Below are positions 5,823-6,618 of a stretch of DNA of 6,618 bases, one piece after another. The notes beneath the pieces are model-generated. The model was not told where the DNA came from. It searched no databases and was given only the letters and a program-made list of their open reading frames with translations. Made by a program: the position numbers and the translations under genes. Origin of the DNA: Deltaproteobacteria bacterium RIFCSPLOWO2_02_56_12 (GTDB taxonomy: Bacteria; Desulfobacterota; Binatia; UBA9968); NCBI GenBank assembly GCA_001799045.1, contig MGRY01000094.1, positions 1 to 6,618 of the forward strand, written 5' to 3'. Each line of letters starts with the position of its first letter. The stretch's first letter is position 1.

Positions 5823-6618
5823 CATTCACCGTTCTTTAGTCCCTTTTTCCGCAAGAACTCCCGAACCAGATCTTTTACCACGCGGTGCTCGCCGTCCACC
5901 TGGTAGTTTAATTGCCTCATTTCCGCCACCGAGATCAAGCCCCCAAGCGACTTGAGGGCGATGCGGATCTCCGGAGAGCGCGTCAGGGTTGCGCGCCGGA
6001 CTATAGGGACCGCATCATAGGGCGGAAAGTAGTGGCGATCATCCGCCAGCTGAACGAGATCGTGGCGGGCAATCAGCCCGTCCGTGGAATTTCCCGCGAT
6101 CAGATCCACCTGGCGCTCCACCAGCGCGCGGTAGGTCAGGGAGAGATCCATCTCGCGCAGTTCCGTGAACTTGAGTCCGTAAGCCCGGACAAATCCCGCA
6201 TAGCCGTCGGGCCGGGACATAAAATCCTGTCCGAAGCCGGCACGCCAGTTCGCAGCGTACGATGCGGCATCGCTGATCGTTTTCAGTTTAAGCCGGCGCG
6301 CATCCTCGCCCCGAACCAGGATCGCAAAGGTGTTATTAAAGCCCAGCGGCTCGGTCCACTCGATGGCGAATTTCGAGCCATATTCCTCCTTCACCCGGCG
6401 GTACACTTCTCCGGGATCGCTCACCGGCGGACGTTTAAGGATGGCGGTAAGGGCGGTGCCGGTGTATTCCACATAGGCATCAATTTCCCCGGCCACCAGC
6501 GCCTCGTGCGCGAGGTTGCCGCCGAGATCGAAACGCCGGTCCACGCGGAGGCCGGTTTTTGATTCGATGACCTGAGCCACGATCTCCCCCAGAATGATCT
6601 GCTCGGTAAAGTCCTTCG
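5822..6618 (-). CDS. OsmF/ProX-like quaternary amine ABC transporter substrate-binding protein, N terminus missing
   Basis: Open to the window edge at 6618; 264 whole codons plus stop TGA 5822-5824. The GTG at 6580 is not the start: the frame before it reads KDFTEQIILGEI, matching the family's SKxFTEQxILGE entry motif, so only the signal peptide and a few residues (or a fused permease domain) are outside. Further hallmarks: LVAGEIDAYVEYTGTALTAI, LGFNNTFAILVR, FGQDFMSRPDGYAGFVRAYG, MDLSLTYRALVERQVDLI, STDGLIARHDLVQLADD, and the closing ISVAEMRQLNYQVDGEHR. The family binds glycine betaine, choline, carnitine or related amines in the periplasm, or ergothioneine in some bacteria, for osmoprotection or nutrition. 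It is the first of a run of three binding-protein genes of different families on this strand. In related systems the binding domain may be fused to the permease; the missing 5' part leaves this open. Confidence 0.93.
   Translation of the reverse strand, partial: KDFTEQIILGEIVAQVIESKTGLRVDRRFDLGGNLAHEALVAGEIDAYVEYTGTALTAILKRPPVSDPGEVYRRVKEEYGSKFAIEWTEPLGFNNTFAILVRGEDARRLKLKTISDAASYAANWRAGFGQDFMSRPDGYAGFVRAYGLKFTELREMDLSLTYRALVERQVDLIAGNSTDGLIARHDLVQLADDRHYFPPYDAVPIVRRATLTRSPEIRIALKSLGGLISVAEMRQLNYQVDGEHRVVKDLVREFLRKKGLKNGE

Noticed and set aside
5912..6562. Long + strand open frame of 216 codons opposite the OsmF-like gene
   Set aside because: Antisense shadow of a gene with many family hallmarks.

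Overview
The window reads as a stretch of a free-living, uncultured-type Gram-negative bacterial genome, mid-50s percent GC by eye. It is rich in periplasmic solute-binding proteins of ABC transporters. The mix of NMT1/SsuA-type binding proteins with two-domain cupins resembles soil and subsurface lineages such as Binatota, Rokubacteria, Tectomicrobia or other Desulfobacterota-like groups. That placement comes from gene flavour only and is weak. No rRNA, tRNA, CRISPR array, transposase or phage gene was seen.

Layout. The first 1.5 kb is on the + strand: the C-terminal 140 residues of an NMT1/SsuA-like binding protein (start outside the window), then, 16 bp on, a bicupin protein of 365 aa. Everything from 1543 to 6618 is on the - strand. 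In transcription order it holds an OsmF/ProX-like binding protein (5' end outside the window), an AfuA-like family-1 binding protein, a complete NMT1/SsuA-like binding protein, a possible 26-residue membrane peptide, a secreted single-HKD phospholipase-D/Nuc-like protein, a second bicupin of 310 aa with its own likely sigma70 promoter, and a small protein of unknown function. The two bicupins face each other across the small gene and an unusual inverted array of 7-bp repeats (1811-1888).

How the genes may work together. An NMT1-type binding protein plus a bicupin occurs twice, once on each strand, and the two C-terminal ends of the binding proteins are clearly homologous. This suggests uptake of small organic molecules, possibly aromatic, heterocyclic or amine compounds, coupled to cupin metalloenzymes acting on them. 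No permease or ATPase is in the window, so transport itself must rely on genes outside it. Substrates cannot be read from the sequence.

Most notable non-coding features: the AGTNNGC heptamer inverted array after the second bicupin, and a near-perfect TTGACA promoter followed at the expected transcription start by an imperfect inverted repeat. No stretch above 300 bases lacks a gene; the longest gap is the 130 bp at 2830-2959.
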